A stretch of DNA of 16,966 bases, from assembly GCA_037968835.1 (NCBI GenBank), contig JBBKWG010000285.1, positions 1 to 16,966 on the forward strand, in the 5' to 3' direction. This stretch comes from JBBKWG01 sp037968835. GTDB lineage: Bacteria; Pseudomonadota; Alphaproteobacteria; Rhodobacterales; Rhodobacteraceae. Below the pieces are notes generated by a model that was not told the origin of the DNA, ran no database searches, and worked only from the letters and a program-made list of their open reading frames with translations. This document shows positions 1-7,409 of the stretch, piece after piece. Position 1 is the first letter of the stretch, and each line of letters opens with the position of its first letter. The translations under genes and the position numbers were made by a program.

Positions 1-375
1 GGCGATCAGTGAAGCTAAGTGTGGTTTTTACGGTCATCACATGACTCCTTTAGGTATGAATAAGTCATACATAAGGCTATATCATCCGTCAACTCTCACT
101 AAAAACTAGCAGGCATCAATGAAATCGATACGGCCAACGCGTTTCCTTCCTGGTGTCACAGTTTATCTCTCACACAGTTTAGACTCGAAATTCATCACTT
201 GATAAATTTTTTGACAAATTCAACGGAACGAATCCCCCAAATCTTCTGTCAAGATCAAGTAGAGCTTTCGCCCGACGTCAGAGTGTGATTATTAGGAAAT
301 TGTTGAGCAATCCTTTCGCTCTGGGCACATTGTTGACGATACTCTACCTATGACCAATCATTGGGGGCATAGAAT
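1..375. other. AT-rich intergenic leader upstream of the sugar transferase
   Basis: No ORF with a convincing start and protein-like composition lies here. The stretch is clearly richer in A and T than the coding DNA to its right; by hand count the first 60 bases are about 43% GC. It holds a 6-bp inverted repeat (54-70), a TTGACA hexamer at 211-216 and a TTGACG at 333-338, but neither hexamer has a good -10 partner at 16-18 bases. The heptamer AAATTCA occurs at about 187 and again at about 216. The region most likely carries the promoter and regulatory sites for the plus-strand transcript that starts at 376. AT-rich leaders of this kind are typical targets of MucR/Ros-type regulators of exopolysaccharide genes in alphaproteobacteria, but I see no diagnostic site. 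Confidence 0.5.
54..70. promoter_or_regulatory. Inverted repeat, candidate operator
   Basis: GTATGA at 54-59 is perfectly repeated in inverted orientation as TCATAC at 65-70, separated by ATAAG. The half-site centres are 11 bases apart, about one helical turn, which suits a dimeric DNA-binding protein. It sits about 310 bases before the sugar transferase start, so it could equally serve an unseen gene to the left. A 6-bp perfect repeat in AT-rich DNA can arise by chance. Confidence 0.2.
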
Positions 376-1053
376 ATGTATTCTGACGAAATAATTCAGA
401 ACGCGTCGCGGGACATTGAGGGTCCTTCTGATCTGCCCAATCCGCGCCTTCGGTATCTTCCGAGAGGCATCTCGCGCAAGCGGTTTGCCGACCTGGTTAT
501 GGCGACTTGTGGCCTGGTCGCCACCGTCGTCGTTGCGTTTGGTCTCGTTTGCCTGAATCCTTTTTTCAATTCCGGCCCGCTGTTCTTCCGACAAGACCGG
601 ATGGGATTGCACGGTGAGCGCTTCACAATGTGGAAGTTTCGGACGATGACAGCGTGCCCATCCGGAACCAGCGCGCGTCCGTCGCTCGCCCCTCTCGAAA
701 GCGAGCGAATCACAAAACTGGGGAATTTCCTAAGAAGATACCGTCTTGATGAGCTTCCAAACTTTCTGAATGTGCTGCGTGGAGACATGAGCGTCATTGG
801 CCCGCGGCCCGATGCATGGGATCACGCCTTGCACTACCGGGTCTTGGTTCCTTTGTACAAGGAACGCTTTCGGGTGCGCCCGGGCATAACCGGTTTGGCT
901 CAAGTTCAGGGAGGGTACGCCGACAACGCAAATGCGATCAAGCGAAAGGCGCGCTTTGACCATTACTACGTGAAGCGCAGGTCATTTCGGCTTGAGGTAT
1001 TCATCGCCTGGCGCACGATTTGTATCTTCTTTTCTGGATTTGGTGCCAGATAG
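376..1053 (+). CDS. ExoY/WcaJ-type undecaprenyl-phosphate sugar-phosphate transferase (initiating transferase)
   Basis: A 225-residue bacterial sugar transferase that moves a hexose-1-phosphate from a nucleotide sugar to undecaprenyl phosphate on the inner face of the cytoplasmic membrane, the first committed step of polysaccharide assembly. Family marks appear in order: the basic KRFADL entry (35-40) into one hydrophobic membrane helix (about 41-62), FFRQDRMG (70-77), KFRTM (87-91), the LDELPNFLNVLRGDMS block (124-139) with the D125-E126 catalytic pair, IGPRPD (141-146) and RPGITGLAQV. The length matches the short ExoY/PglC-type enzymes; the long N-terminal multi-helix region of WbaP/WcaJ is absent. 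The ATG at 376 has only a weak G-rich ribosome site (363-367). The sugar specificity cannot be read from sequence. It leads a probable two-gene transcript with the next gene, 41 bases downstream. Confidence 0.95.
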   Translation: MYSDEIIQNASRDIEGPSDLPNPRLRYLPRGISRKRFADLVMATCGLVATVVVAFGLVCLNPFFNSGPLFFRQDRMGLHGERFTMWKFRTMTACPSGTSARPSLAPLESERITKLGNFLRRYRLDELPNFLNVLRGDMSVIGPRPDAWDHALHYRVLVPLYKERFRVRPGITGLAQVQGGYADNANAIKRKARFDHYYVKRRSFRLEVFIAWRTICIFFSGFGAR

Positions 1054-1094
1054 CTGAAAACGAACTCGATTGTTCGAAATAAGGGAGAATGCTG

Positions 1095-1451
1095 ATGTTG
1101 AAAATCCCGCCGCATTTCAGAGCCGCCAGACGTTTCCTATTATTGAGCATTTTGATTGTGCTGAACGTGTCGCAGGCAGCGGCTGCAAAATCTTCGTTTG
1201 CGTGTCCGGACGTAAGCCAGCTTCAGGAAGAACGTTCACAAAACTTGTCCAATTTGATTGACGACCTAACCTCACAATTGCCCGATGCCTCCGAAGAACA
1301 AAGACAAACGCTCGAGAAACAGATTCAATTTCTTGGCACGCGCCTGCATTTGCTCGACGTCGCCTACCAGAGATTGAACAAGGACAACCTGAACGCCCAG
1401 AAATGCGAGGCAATCGAGGCCTTTATTCTTCGTTTCAGCAGCGTCTCTTAG
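1095..1451 (+). CDS. Small secreted helical protein, unknown function
   Basis: A 118-residue protein I do not recognise. I prefer the ATG at 1095 over the in-frame ATG at 1089, because the AAGGGAG at 1081-1087 lies 7 bases before 1095 but only 1 base before 1089. The N-terminus is a classic Sec signal: basic residues, the hydrophobic LLLSILIVLNV, then AAAA before a likely cleavage site near residue 28. The mature part is short, polar and probably all helical (QLQEERSQNLSNLIDDL, EEQRQTLEKQIQFLGTRL). It has one cysteine near its start (FACP) and one near its end (QKCE) that could form a disulfide in the periplasm. It shares a transcript with the sugar transferase; the 41-base gap holds a small inverted repeat, CGAAC/GTTCG (1061-1076), without a T-run. 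The stop overlaps that of the convergent phosphatase gene. Confidence 0.75.
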   Translation: MLKIPPHFRAARRFLLLSILIVLNVSQAAAAKSSFACPDVSQLQEERSQNLSNLIDDLTSQLPDASEEQRQTLEKQIQFLGTRLHLLDVAYQRLNKDNLNAQKCEAIEAFILRFSSVS

Positions 1452-2227
1452 AGATCTGCCGCGCAAGACGACCCGGTCTGAAGGATCGTTTCTCCCTCAT
1501 CGAACCGGACCGCTGTTAAAATTCCGCTGTAGTAGGCGCCGGTGTCGATGCAGAGCCGGCCCGGCCGGTCCACAATCGTCGCGTTGTCAAAATGACCGTG
1601 GACAACGCGTTTGCCAGGAAGAGGCATATCGACGAGGGCATCAGGGTGCCCCCACAAAAGAGCGCGCGCTGTCTGTTCGGGAAGCGGGCGGGCCGGTTTG
1701 ACGCCTGCATGACAAAAGACAACGTCCCCGGAAACCTCAAAAAGCGGCAAGTTACGCAAGAAGTCGAGATACGGATCAATCGCGTCCAGGAATTGACGGT
1801 GGATGGCGACAAGTTCAGATTTTTTGGGACGGAGAACAGGCACCGGAACGCCAAAGCTCGCAAGGGTTTGCCTCCCGCCCATCTCGATCCAGCGCGCCCC
1901 GAATGCTGGCTCCTGAACAAAATTAAGGAGTGCCGCCTCGTGGTTTCCCATCAGAAATACGGAGCGAGGATGCACGCGCGATAGGTTAATGAGCGCGTCA
2001 AGGACCTGTCGCGAGGCGTCTCCGCGATCGACATAATCCCCAAGAAAGATCAGTCTTGTAAGGCGCGCATCGCCCACGCGCTCAGCGTCGCCACAGATCG
2101 TGTCGACAAGTGAGTTCAACAGGTCGACGCGCCCATGGATGTCGCCGATTGCATAGAGACGATCTGAGCGATCGGCGCGGGGCGGCGGTTCCTCGTCGTC
2201 CCTTTTTCGCTTTCCGCGAAAGAACAC
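1448..2227 (-). CDS. PPP-family metallophosphoesterase / Ser-Thr protein phosphatase (copy A)
   Basis: A 259-residue cytoplasmic phosphatase of the PPP superfamily, using a two-metal centre to hydrolyse phosphoester bonds. The signature motifs are complete: GDIHG (28-32), GDYVDRG (63-69), GNHE (94-97), then CHAGV, VVHGH and the closing DTGAYY. There is no signal peptide or membrane segment; the basic and acidic N-terminus (RGKRKRDDEE) is unusual. The GTG start at 2227 is supported by an AGGAG about 8 bases upstream. It is the last gene of a minus-strand operon after the Wzc-like kinase and the Wzy-like protein, 32 bases behind the latter. It is clearly paralogous to the phosphatase at 9243-10025. 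Related bacterial enzymes act on phosphoproteins or on nucleoside polyphosphates such as Ap4A, so the substrate is open; dephosphorylating the neighbouring kinase is an inference from position. Confidence 0.9.
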   Translation of the reverse strand: MFFRGKRKRDDEEPPPRADRSDRLYAIGDIHGRVDLLNSLVDTICGDAERVGDARLTRLIFLGDYVDRGDASRQVLDALINLSRVHPRSVFLMGNHEAALLNFVQEPAFGARWIEMGGRQTLASFGVPVPVLRPKKSELVAIHRQFLDAIDPYLDFLRNLPLFEVSGDVVFCHAGVKPARPLPEQTARALLWGHPDALVDMPLPGKRVVHGHFDNATIVDRPGRLCIDTGAYYSGILTAVRFDEGETILQTGSSCAADL

Positions 2228-2259
2228 GAAAATTTCTCCTCTGCTTGACGGTCTTCAAG

Positions 2260-3555
2260 TCAAGTACGTTTAAAAGCCTGCGCCCATCCAATCCCAAGTA
2301 TGAAAGCGAAGAGTGCCGCAATCGCCGGAATCTGGAGGCTGAAATCGAAAAAAGCATGGAAGCCACCGGTTGCTGCCACGCCAAGCGCGAACCGGGGAAA
2401 GCGCGTATTCTGCCGTCTGTTCCGCGAGCCTCGAAAGAGGACGAAAACAATTGTCGCAAGCACCCCATAAAAGAGAGCCGCAATCGGAAGGCCCATCTCA
2501 AAGGCATTCTCAAGATAGCTCGAATGCGCCAAGTCGATCTCCCGCCGGGCCAGTTCAGGGGTCACATAGACGCGAAAGGCATCCTGAAAAGCCCCCAAAC
2601 CATGGCCCAGAAGAGGGCGATCCTGAATCCCGTCAACGACCAGCGGATAGATGAGGAATCGGGCCTCTTCACCCGAATGGGCAAATATCCGTGCGAGCAC
2701 ACCGGAGGAGAGGGCGCTAAAAGAAAAGCCGACCAGAAGGAGGATAAATGCTGCCGCAAACGATCTGAGAGACGATCTGGAAGAGCGGCGCGTGAAATAA
2801 AAGGTTGCGAGTCCAAATCCCGTCGCAGCGAGTCCGGCCCGGCTTTCGCTCATCAGGATTGCTGCCAAGCACAGAAGCACGCCACTGGCGTAGATCCAGT
2901 TGCGGTCAAAAAACGCCTCGAGGAAATCGCGCAATTGTCTTTGCCCGTCTCGCGACGCGCTACCGCTGTTTTGATGGTACAGGGTGAGGTTTGCCAAAAG
3001 GCCCATTGCCGCAAACGTGGCGAAGTTGTTTCGGTTCACGAAGCTCGCGGACACAGATCCCGACGCCAGCTCGCCCAGGAGAGGATTGCTCGCCGTCACA
3101 ACCGCGACGATTCCAAAGGTCGACAAGAGGGTGACGAAGATGGCAATCCACTTCAAGAAGACCTCTGCGCCTTGTGCTCTGACGGAATGACGCAGGGCTA
3201 TCCAGAAGATCATGCCATAGGCCGCGAGCCTTGTGACATGGTGCAGACCCCCGATTGGGTCCGCCGACAGCAAAGGGGTTTGGTGCGGCACGCTGAGCCA
3301 GACTGGATGAGCAATCGAGGCCGGCACTGGCCAAAGCGATTGGACCAGACTCCAGGCGAGCACAGCCAGAAAGAGAATGCCGAGCGGTAGACCGCTCAGG
3401 GCAACCTGGTCAAGTCCCTGTCGGATATCTTTCGCAACTTGCAGTGCAAAAAGAATCGCAACCCCAACAGCCAGCAGGATCCACCACATCGGGCGATTGG
3501 CGCCGAGAAGCAGCGCCGAAAGAAGGACAAGGCCGAGTGTCAGTCGTGCGATCAC
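2260..3555 (-). CDS. O-antigen ligase / Wzy-type polymerase family membrane protein
   Basis: A 431-residue polytopic inner-membrane protein of the Wzy_C/O-antigen ligase superfamily, which uses undecaprenyl-pyrophosphate-linked glycan to polymerise repeat units or ligate them to an acceptor. About ten to twelve hydrophobic helices are visible. Family marks are the N-terminal GANRPMWW, the FVNRNNFATF motif (about residue 170), SESRAGL, and the large periplasmic loop with DRPLLGHGLGAFQDAF followed by LAHSSYLENAFEMGLP, whose histidine (about residue 344) matches the conserved loop histidine of WaaL-type enzymes. The tail HAFFDFSLQIPA is also typical. Start is GTG at 3555 with only a weak ribosome site; no better in-frame start exists before the upstream stop. 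In an export locus beside Wzc, polymerase is more likely than lipid A ligase, but sequence alone does not decide. Confidence 0.9.
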   Translation of the reverse strand: MIARLTLGLVLLSALLLGANRPMWWILLAVGVAILFALQVAKDIRQGLDQVALSGLPLGILFLAVLAWSLVQSLWPVPASIAHPVWLSVPHQTPLLSADPIGGLHHVTRLAAYGMIFWIALRHSVRAQGAEVFLKWIAIFVTLLSTFGIVAVVTASNPLLGELASGSVSASFVNRNNFATFAAMGLLANLTLYHQNSGSASRDGQRQLRDFLEAFFDRNWIYASGVLLCLAAILMSESRAGLAATGFGLATFYFTRRSSRSSLRSFAAAFILLLVGFSFSALSSGVLARIFAHSGEEARFLIYPLVVDGIQDRPLLGHGLGAFQDAFRVYVTPELARREIDLAHSSYLENAFEMGLPIAALFYGVLATIVFVLFRGSRNRRQNTRFPRFALGVAATGGFHAFFDFSLQIPAIAALFAFILGIGWAQAFKRT

Positions 3556-3603
3556 GCGATGGCTTGCCTGTCTGTCATCGAGCTGTCCGCGACCATCACC
3601 TCG

Positions 3604-5880
3604 TCACGACACGTAGTAGTCTTTGTAGCGACCCCGGTAGTAGGAATAGCCGTCATAGGAATACTTCGAAGCACGTGTTTCGTTCAGCATCGTAAAGGTG
3701 ACACCTATCAGCGGCGCTTTGAACGCCTCGAGTTCGCGGATACCTTCAAGAACGGCCCCGCGCGGCGTTCTGTCCCAGCAAACCACGTAGACCACGGCGT
3801 CGACATGACGCGACAAAATCTTCGCATCCGCCACAACAAGCGTCGGCGGCGTGTCGAAGACAACGAGATCGTAGCGCGTCTTGAGTTCGCCAATAATGTC
3901 ATTGAATTTCTGGGAGGACAGAATATCGGCGGCATTGACGTTCGTACGGGGCTCCGAAGGGACCGTCATAAGCACGTCCAGTCCCGTGTCCGTGTCGTGA
4001 TAGATGGCATCGTCAAGGTTTGCACTTCCCTCAAGAACCGAGAGAAGTCCAACCTCGCGCCCTTCATCGGGAAGGAGCCGCGCAAGCGACGGCAACCGGA
4101 GGTCACAATCGACAATGATCGCTGATTTGCCCATCTGTCGACTGGCCATGGCCACAAGCATGGAGGTTGTGGACTTGCCTTCGCGCGGGACCGAAGACGT
4201 GAACATGACCGTCCTTGGCGGTTCGTCGACTTTCGAGAAAAGGATACTCGTCCGGAGGGACCGGACGGCTTCCGCGAGTGCGGATTTGGGATTGGCACGA
4301 AACTGATTGACGACCTCACGGCGGTGCAAACGCCGCCCGACGCTAGGGAGCGCCCCGAGATAGCGTAGGCCGGTCAGCTGTTCCAGTTGCCCTGGCGCGC
4401 GGAATGTATTGTTGAGCTTGTCAATCAGGAAAATCAGGCCGACGCCCGCCAGCATCCCCATAAGGACAGAGAGCATCTGCGTGCGGCGCGATCGCGCCGC
4501 GTCGGCCCCAAGCGGAATCTCCGCCGGCGAAAGGACCCTGGCATCGGCCGTTTGCAACGCTTCCTGCTCGGAGGTCTCCTTCAAGCGTCCAAGGAAGTTC
4601 TCATAAAGGGCACGACTTGCCTCCGCCTCGCGCTCCAATTGCCGGACCCGGATTGCGTCCTGCGACTGGGACAGCGCAAGCGATTCAAGGTCCTGTAATT
4701 CAGCTTCAATATCGATCACCCGCTCGGACTGAGCGGCGACGTCGAGGCGCGCCGCCTCGACAATGCGGGTGGCTTCGCGACGGAGGTTGTCCCGCACTTC
4801 GGCAAGCTGCTGCTCGACGCGCACCCGGGCCGGATGATCCGCCGCCACACTCGCCGCGAGCGCCGCCTGCTGCGAGAGAAGTTCATCTTCGGCATTTCTA
4901 TATCTTTGCACCAGGGGCGACGCGCGGAACTCGCTGATGGCCCCGAAATCGCTGTCACTGTCGATGGCGTCCTGTAAACGGCCATAGGTGGATTCGGCGC
5001 GCGAAAGCTCGGAGCGTGCCACCGAAAGCCCGGCATTCAATGCTTCGAGTTGCGCTTGGGTAATCTCGAGACCCTGACCGGCCTTTGCAGCCAGCTCCCC
5101 CCGCGCGGTCTCGACCGCCTCCTCTGCGGATTGAACGCGCAATCTGAGTTCCTCGACGCGATCGCTGAGCCAGACCGTTGCTTCCCGCGTTGCGTCGAGT
5201 TTCGCATCGAGCTGATCCGTGATGTATTGCTGCGCAAACGTATTGGCGACCTCGGCCGCCAGTCTTGGATTGCTCGCGGTGTAGCCGATTTCAATGACTT
5301 TCGTGTCCCACACAGGCGACAGACGCAATTGTTTTCGGATCTGATCGATCACGTTCAATCGCAGGCGTGCAGCGGCCTCAATTGCATCGGGGGGCGGAGC
5401 TGGAACGGCAATCAGCCCCAAGTTCTGCAACAGCGCTTTTGCGCCGTCCGGCACCGTGAAGAGGCCCCGAACCCTGGTGCCGAGGGTGTCGCGCGCCGGC
5501 CGGAGAGCCGGATTGAACTCAGCGTTTTCCGTCAGGCGAAGGTCAGACATGACCCGTTCGATCAAATTCGTCGATTGCAGAATCTCAACCTGGTTCTCGA
5601 GCGTTTCATCGAGCCGCACGACAGCCTGGCCAACGTCGATAACATTGGCCTGGTCGATGTCGAACATCACTTTTGTACGAGCGGTATAGGTCGCCTCGTA
5701 TTGCGACGCGGCAAGGAACCCGAGAAGAGCCGCAAACAATGTCGAGATGAGGATAATCCATTTGCCGCGCCAAAGCTTTCCGAAGAGTTGCCGAAGATCG
5801 AACACAACTTCTTCATCCTCCGACGGCATGCCGTCGGCCGACCGAATCGGACGGAAATTGAGATTGCTGTCTTGTCGCAT
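3604..5880 (-). CDS. Wzc-like polysaccharide co-polymerase with BY-kinase domain (copy A)
   Basis: A 758-residue inner-membrane chain-length regulator and bacterial tyrosine autokinase. Order of parts: short cytoplasmic N-terminus, first membrane helix (41-60) after LWRGKW, Wzz-type periplasmic domain, long coiled-coil region (about 225-440), second helix (about 465-486), and a cytoplasmic P-loop kinase. The kinase has Walker A PREGKST with K569, Walker A' VDCDLR with D591 and D593, and Walker B VVFDTPP with D676. The C-terminus is a tyrosine cluster with eight tyrosines in the last twenty or so residues, the usual autophosphorylation sites. Cycling of that cluster controls oligomerisation and chain export in known Wzc proteins. 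It is the first gene of a minus-strand operon followed after 48 bases by the Wzy-like gene and then a phosphatase. A GGGAG about 11 bases upstream supports the ATG. Confidence 0.95.
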   Translation of the reverse strand: MRQDSNLNFRPIRSADGMPSEDEEVVFDLRQLFGKLWRGKWIILISTLFAALLGFLAASQYEATYTARTKVMFDIDQANVIDVGQAVVRLDETLENQVEILQSTNLIERVMSDLRLTENAEFNPALRPARDTLGTRVRGLFTVPDGAKALLQNLGLIAVPAPPPDAIEAAARLRLNVIDQIRKQLRLSPVWDTKVIEIGYTASNPRLAAEVANTFAQQYITDQLDAKLDATREATVWLSDRVEELRLRVQSAEEAVETARGELAAKAGQGLEITQAQLEALNAGLSVARSELSRAESTYGRLQDAIDSDSDFGAISEFRASPLVQRYRNAEDELLSQQAALAASVAADHPARVRVEQQLAEVRDNLRREATRIVEAARLDVAAQSERVIDIEAELQDLESLALSQSQDAIRVRQLEREAEASRALYENFLGRLKETSEQEALQTADARVLSPAEIPLGADAARSRRTQMLSVLMGMLAGVGLIFLIDKLNNTFRAPGQLEQLTGLRYLGALPSVGRRLHRREVVNQFRANPKSALAEAVRSLRTSILFSKVDEPPRTVMFTSSVPREGKSTTSMLVAMASRQMGKSAIIVDCDLRLPSLARLLPDEGREVGLLSVLEGSANLDDAIYHDTDTGLDVLMTVPSEPRTNVNAADILSSQKFNDIIGELKTRYDLVVFDTPPTLVVADAKILSRHVDAVVYVVCWDRTPRGAVLEGIRELEAFKAPLIGVTFTMLNETRASKYSYDGYSYYRGRYKDYYVS

Positions 5881-6156
5881 CAGGGCAGACGCTCCCGCTC
5901 GAGGAAAACTTTTTAAATTGGGAGCATAAGTCGACCTTCGCCCCGAAAAAGACCTAGACTAAACCGCAGAAAAAGCAAAGCCCGTTAGCGCTTATCGAGA
6001 AAAGCGGCAACGTGAAGCTGCCGGGTGTTGTCATCGTCCGACAGCTGTTGCGCATTGGCGTCAGGTCGAGAGATTATGTCAGATTCGCAAGGCGTTGGAA
6101 TTGAAGGATTGAACCATCAGCCCCTGCATGGCACTTTACCACAAAGAGGATACGCG
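5881..6156. promoter_or_regulatory. Divergent intergenic region between kinase A and a small secreted protein
   Basis: This gap separates two genes transcribed away from each other, so both promoters should lie here. It begins with an A/T-rich run (about 5906-5920) and has A-rich stretches near 5945-5980. On the plus strand TTGCGC (6048-6053) and GATTAT (6072-6077) are 18 bases apart and could form a weak sigma-70-type promoter for the gene at 6157. For the minus strand I find no pair with acceptable hexamers and spacing. An upstream in-frame ATG at 6025 exists for the plus-strand gene but lacks support. Confidence 0.35.
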
Positions 6157-6579
6157 ATGCGAAACTCAAGAAACCTGGTCTGGTGTTCAATCGTCACCGT
6201 TGCTTTGGTGACCCAATCTTCCGCGGACGCGCTTAAACCGGTCCCGTGCGGACTGAGCCAAAACCCAATCCAGGCGCGGCAATGCATGCTGGCGCAGCAA
6301 ATTGAAGACACCCGCGTTGCTGGCTCGTTGGGCGCCATGGCCGGCCCGATGACCCTCGACCAAACGCTGACTCTGGAAACCAGGCTTGCAAACCTGCGCG
6401 TTCGCAAAAAGTTTTCCACCTATGCGGCGGTGGGAGATGAACGGGTGGAGGACGACCGGCTCGTGCTTGCGCCGGTTGGCAGCGGCGGCAACATCGGGGC
6501 CTTCGCACCCCTCCTGTTCTTGTTGCTGCTGTTCGGCCTGGGTGGCGGGTCGTCCGGCAAGCCGATCAGTCCGTCGTAG
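6157..6579 (+). CDS. Small secreted protein with hydrophobic, Gly/Ser-rich C-terminal tail (YjbE/GfcA-like architecture)
   Basis: A 140-residue protein without a recognised domain. I choose the ATG at 6157 because AGAGGA lies just upstream and translation then opens directly with a signal peptide (MRNSRNLVWCSIVTVALV, cleavage probably after SSA near residue 24). An in-frame ATG at 6025 would bury the signal behind 44 unrelated residues. The mature part carries two cysteines (VPCGL and ARQCM), a charged middle, then a hydrophobic stretch APLLFLLLLFGL running into GGGSSGKPISPS at the end. The protein at 13770-14144 has the same plan. From memory, E. coli YjbE/GfcA, small secreted proteins of capsule-type operons, also end in a short hydrophobic segment and a Gly/Thr-rich tail, so a positional and architectural analogue is possible. 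It lies divergent from kinase A and its last 14 bases overlap the convergent TPR-like gene. Confidence 0.75.
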   Translation: MRNSRNLVWCSIVTVALVTQSSADALKPVPCGLSQNPIQARQCMLAQQIEDTRVAGSLGAMAGPMTLDQTLTLETRLANLRVRKKFSTYAAVGDERVEDDRLVLAPVGSGGNIGAFAPLLFLLLLFGLGGGSSGKPISPS

Positions 6580-7201
6580 CGCTCGCCACCAGATCCTTGA
6601 GTATTCCCCCGCCGCCCACGAGTACGCCGTAGCTGCGCGCATCGTACGAGCGCAGCATCTCTAGATCGCGGATGGCCCCCAACGCTGACCCTGCTCGCGC
6701 CGCCGGAATAGCGTCGAGTTCTACCAGCAATTCAAAGAGGTTCAGGCGCAGGGGCGCGAGTTGCAGGCTCCACGGCGCCAGCGTCCACGATGTCGCAAGC
6801 GCCGATTCAGCGTCCTCGATATCTCCCTCCATCGCGGCCGCCCAACCCAGGAACGTCCAAGTATAGGCGTTTCCGGGCGCAAGCGCCGCGCTCGCCTCGA
6901 GGGCACGCCTGGCGCGTCCAGCGCGTTCCAGGGCAACATCGATAGAGGCCAGCTCGTCGCGCTCCTCGGTCGCAGCTGAACTGACCAGATCGCTCTGGAG
7001 AAGGCCGAAGCCAATCTGGAACAGGTAGTCAGACCGGTTGTAGAGCGCCGAGGCCACCGGTACCCGCCAATCGCCGAAAAGACCGGAGACGCGGGCATCC
7101 TGATCGAAAGCCGGCAGCGCTCTCAGGATGAGCAGGAGCGACCCACCGCCAACGGCAAGCAGCATGAGGCCGACACCGGCACTGAGAATCCGTCTCACCA
7201 T
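6566..7201 (-). CDS. Membrane-anchored TPR-like protein
   Basis: A 211-residue protein with one N-terminal membrane helix (about 7-29, followed directly by a short polar region), so the body should face the periplasm. Residues about 95-145 read as helix-turn-helix repeats of TPR type: ALEASAALAPGNAYTWTFLG is followed by AAMEGDIEDAESALATSW and a closing LAP, matching the usual W/LG/Y..A..P spacing in roughly one and a half repeats. The remainder is helical and Leu/Ala rich. TPR proteins act as scaffolds, and several exopolysaccharide machines (alginate, Pel, cellulose) use one to join inner- and outer-membrane parts; a scaffold role here is an inference. Its ATG at 7201 has a strong GGAGGA 7 bases away. 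It diverges from the Wza-like gene at 7410. No specific family is recognised. Confidence 0.8.
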   Translation of the reverse strand: MVRRILSAGVGLMLLAVGGGSLLLILRALPAFDQDARVSGLFGDWRVPVASALYNRSDYLFQIGFGLLQSDLVSSAATEERDELASIDVALERAGRARRALEASAALAPGNAYTWTFLGWAAAMEGDIEDAESALATSWTLAPWSLQLAPLRLNLFELLVELDAIPAARAGSALGAIRDLEMLRSYDARSYGVLVGGGGILKDLVASATTD

Positions 7202-7409
7202 ACCCTGTCCTCCGTTGGCCCGTCTGCACTGCCCGCCATCAAGTGCATCTCAGGATTCTTCATGGACATCTCGAGTAGACCGAAAACCGTCGTGCGGGAA
7301 GCCCAGGATCTGTTGCGTTGGACACACAGCCGGTTTGTTCATGAGTCTCGGTCCCTTGCCCGGGTCGAAAAATTGGCCCAGAACTGCATGAAAGTAGTGG
7401 GGCAACTAC
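7202..7409. promoter_or_regulatory. Divergent intergenic region between the TPR-like gene and Wza-like A
   Basis: This 208-base gap should hold the promoters of both flanking genes. I find no convincing -35/-10 pair on either strand. The clearest structure is a short hairpin over the ribosome site of the plus-strand gene, listed separately. Confidence 0.3.
7394..7409 (+). promoter_or_regulatory. Hairpin enclosing the ribosome binding site of Wza-like A
   Basis: GTAGT (7394-7398) pairs with ACTAC (7405-7409) around a GGGGCA loop. The only Shine-Dalgarno-like stretch, GTGGGG, spans the end of the left arm and the loop, and the right arm touches the ATG at 7410. In mRNA this could tune translation start. 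The stem is only 5 bp with three A-U pairs, so it may be weak or accidental. Confidence 0.25.

Noticed and set aside
2110..3390. 426-codon plus-strand open frame opposite the Wzy-like gene
   Set aside because: The product is a very basic, hydrophilic, Arg/Lys/Glu/Gln-rich string with no fold-like pattern, the mirror of a membrane protein gene; the minus-strand frame shows clear family motifs.
3552..3596. 14-codon minus-strand frame between kinase A and the Wzy-like gene, ending in a GTGA overlap
   Set aside because: It resembles the leader ORF at 10132, but it is very short, the nearest ribosome-like GAGG is too close to its ATG, and such an overlap is easily produced by chance.
5965..6005. 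Possible minus-strand terminator (AAGC/GCTT stem followed by CTTTTT)
   Set aside because: The stem is only 4 bp with an 8-base loop, and it lies upstream of kinase A where a terminator would make little sense without a leader gene.
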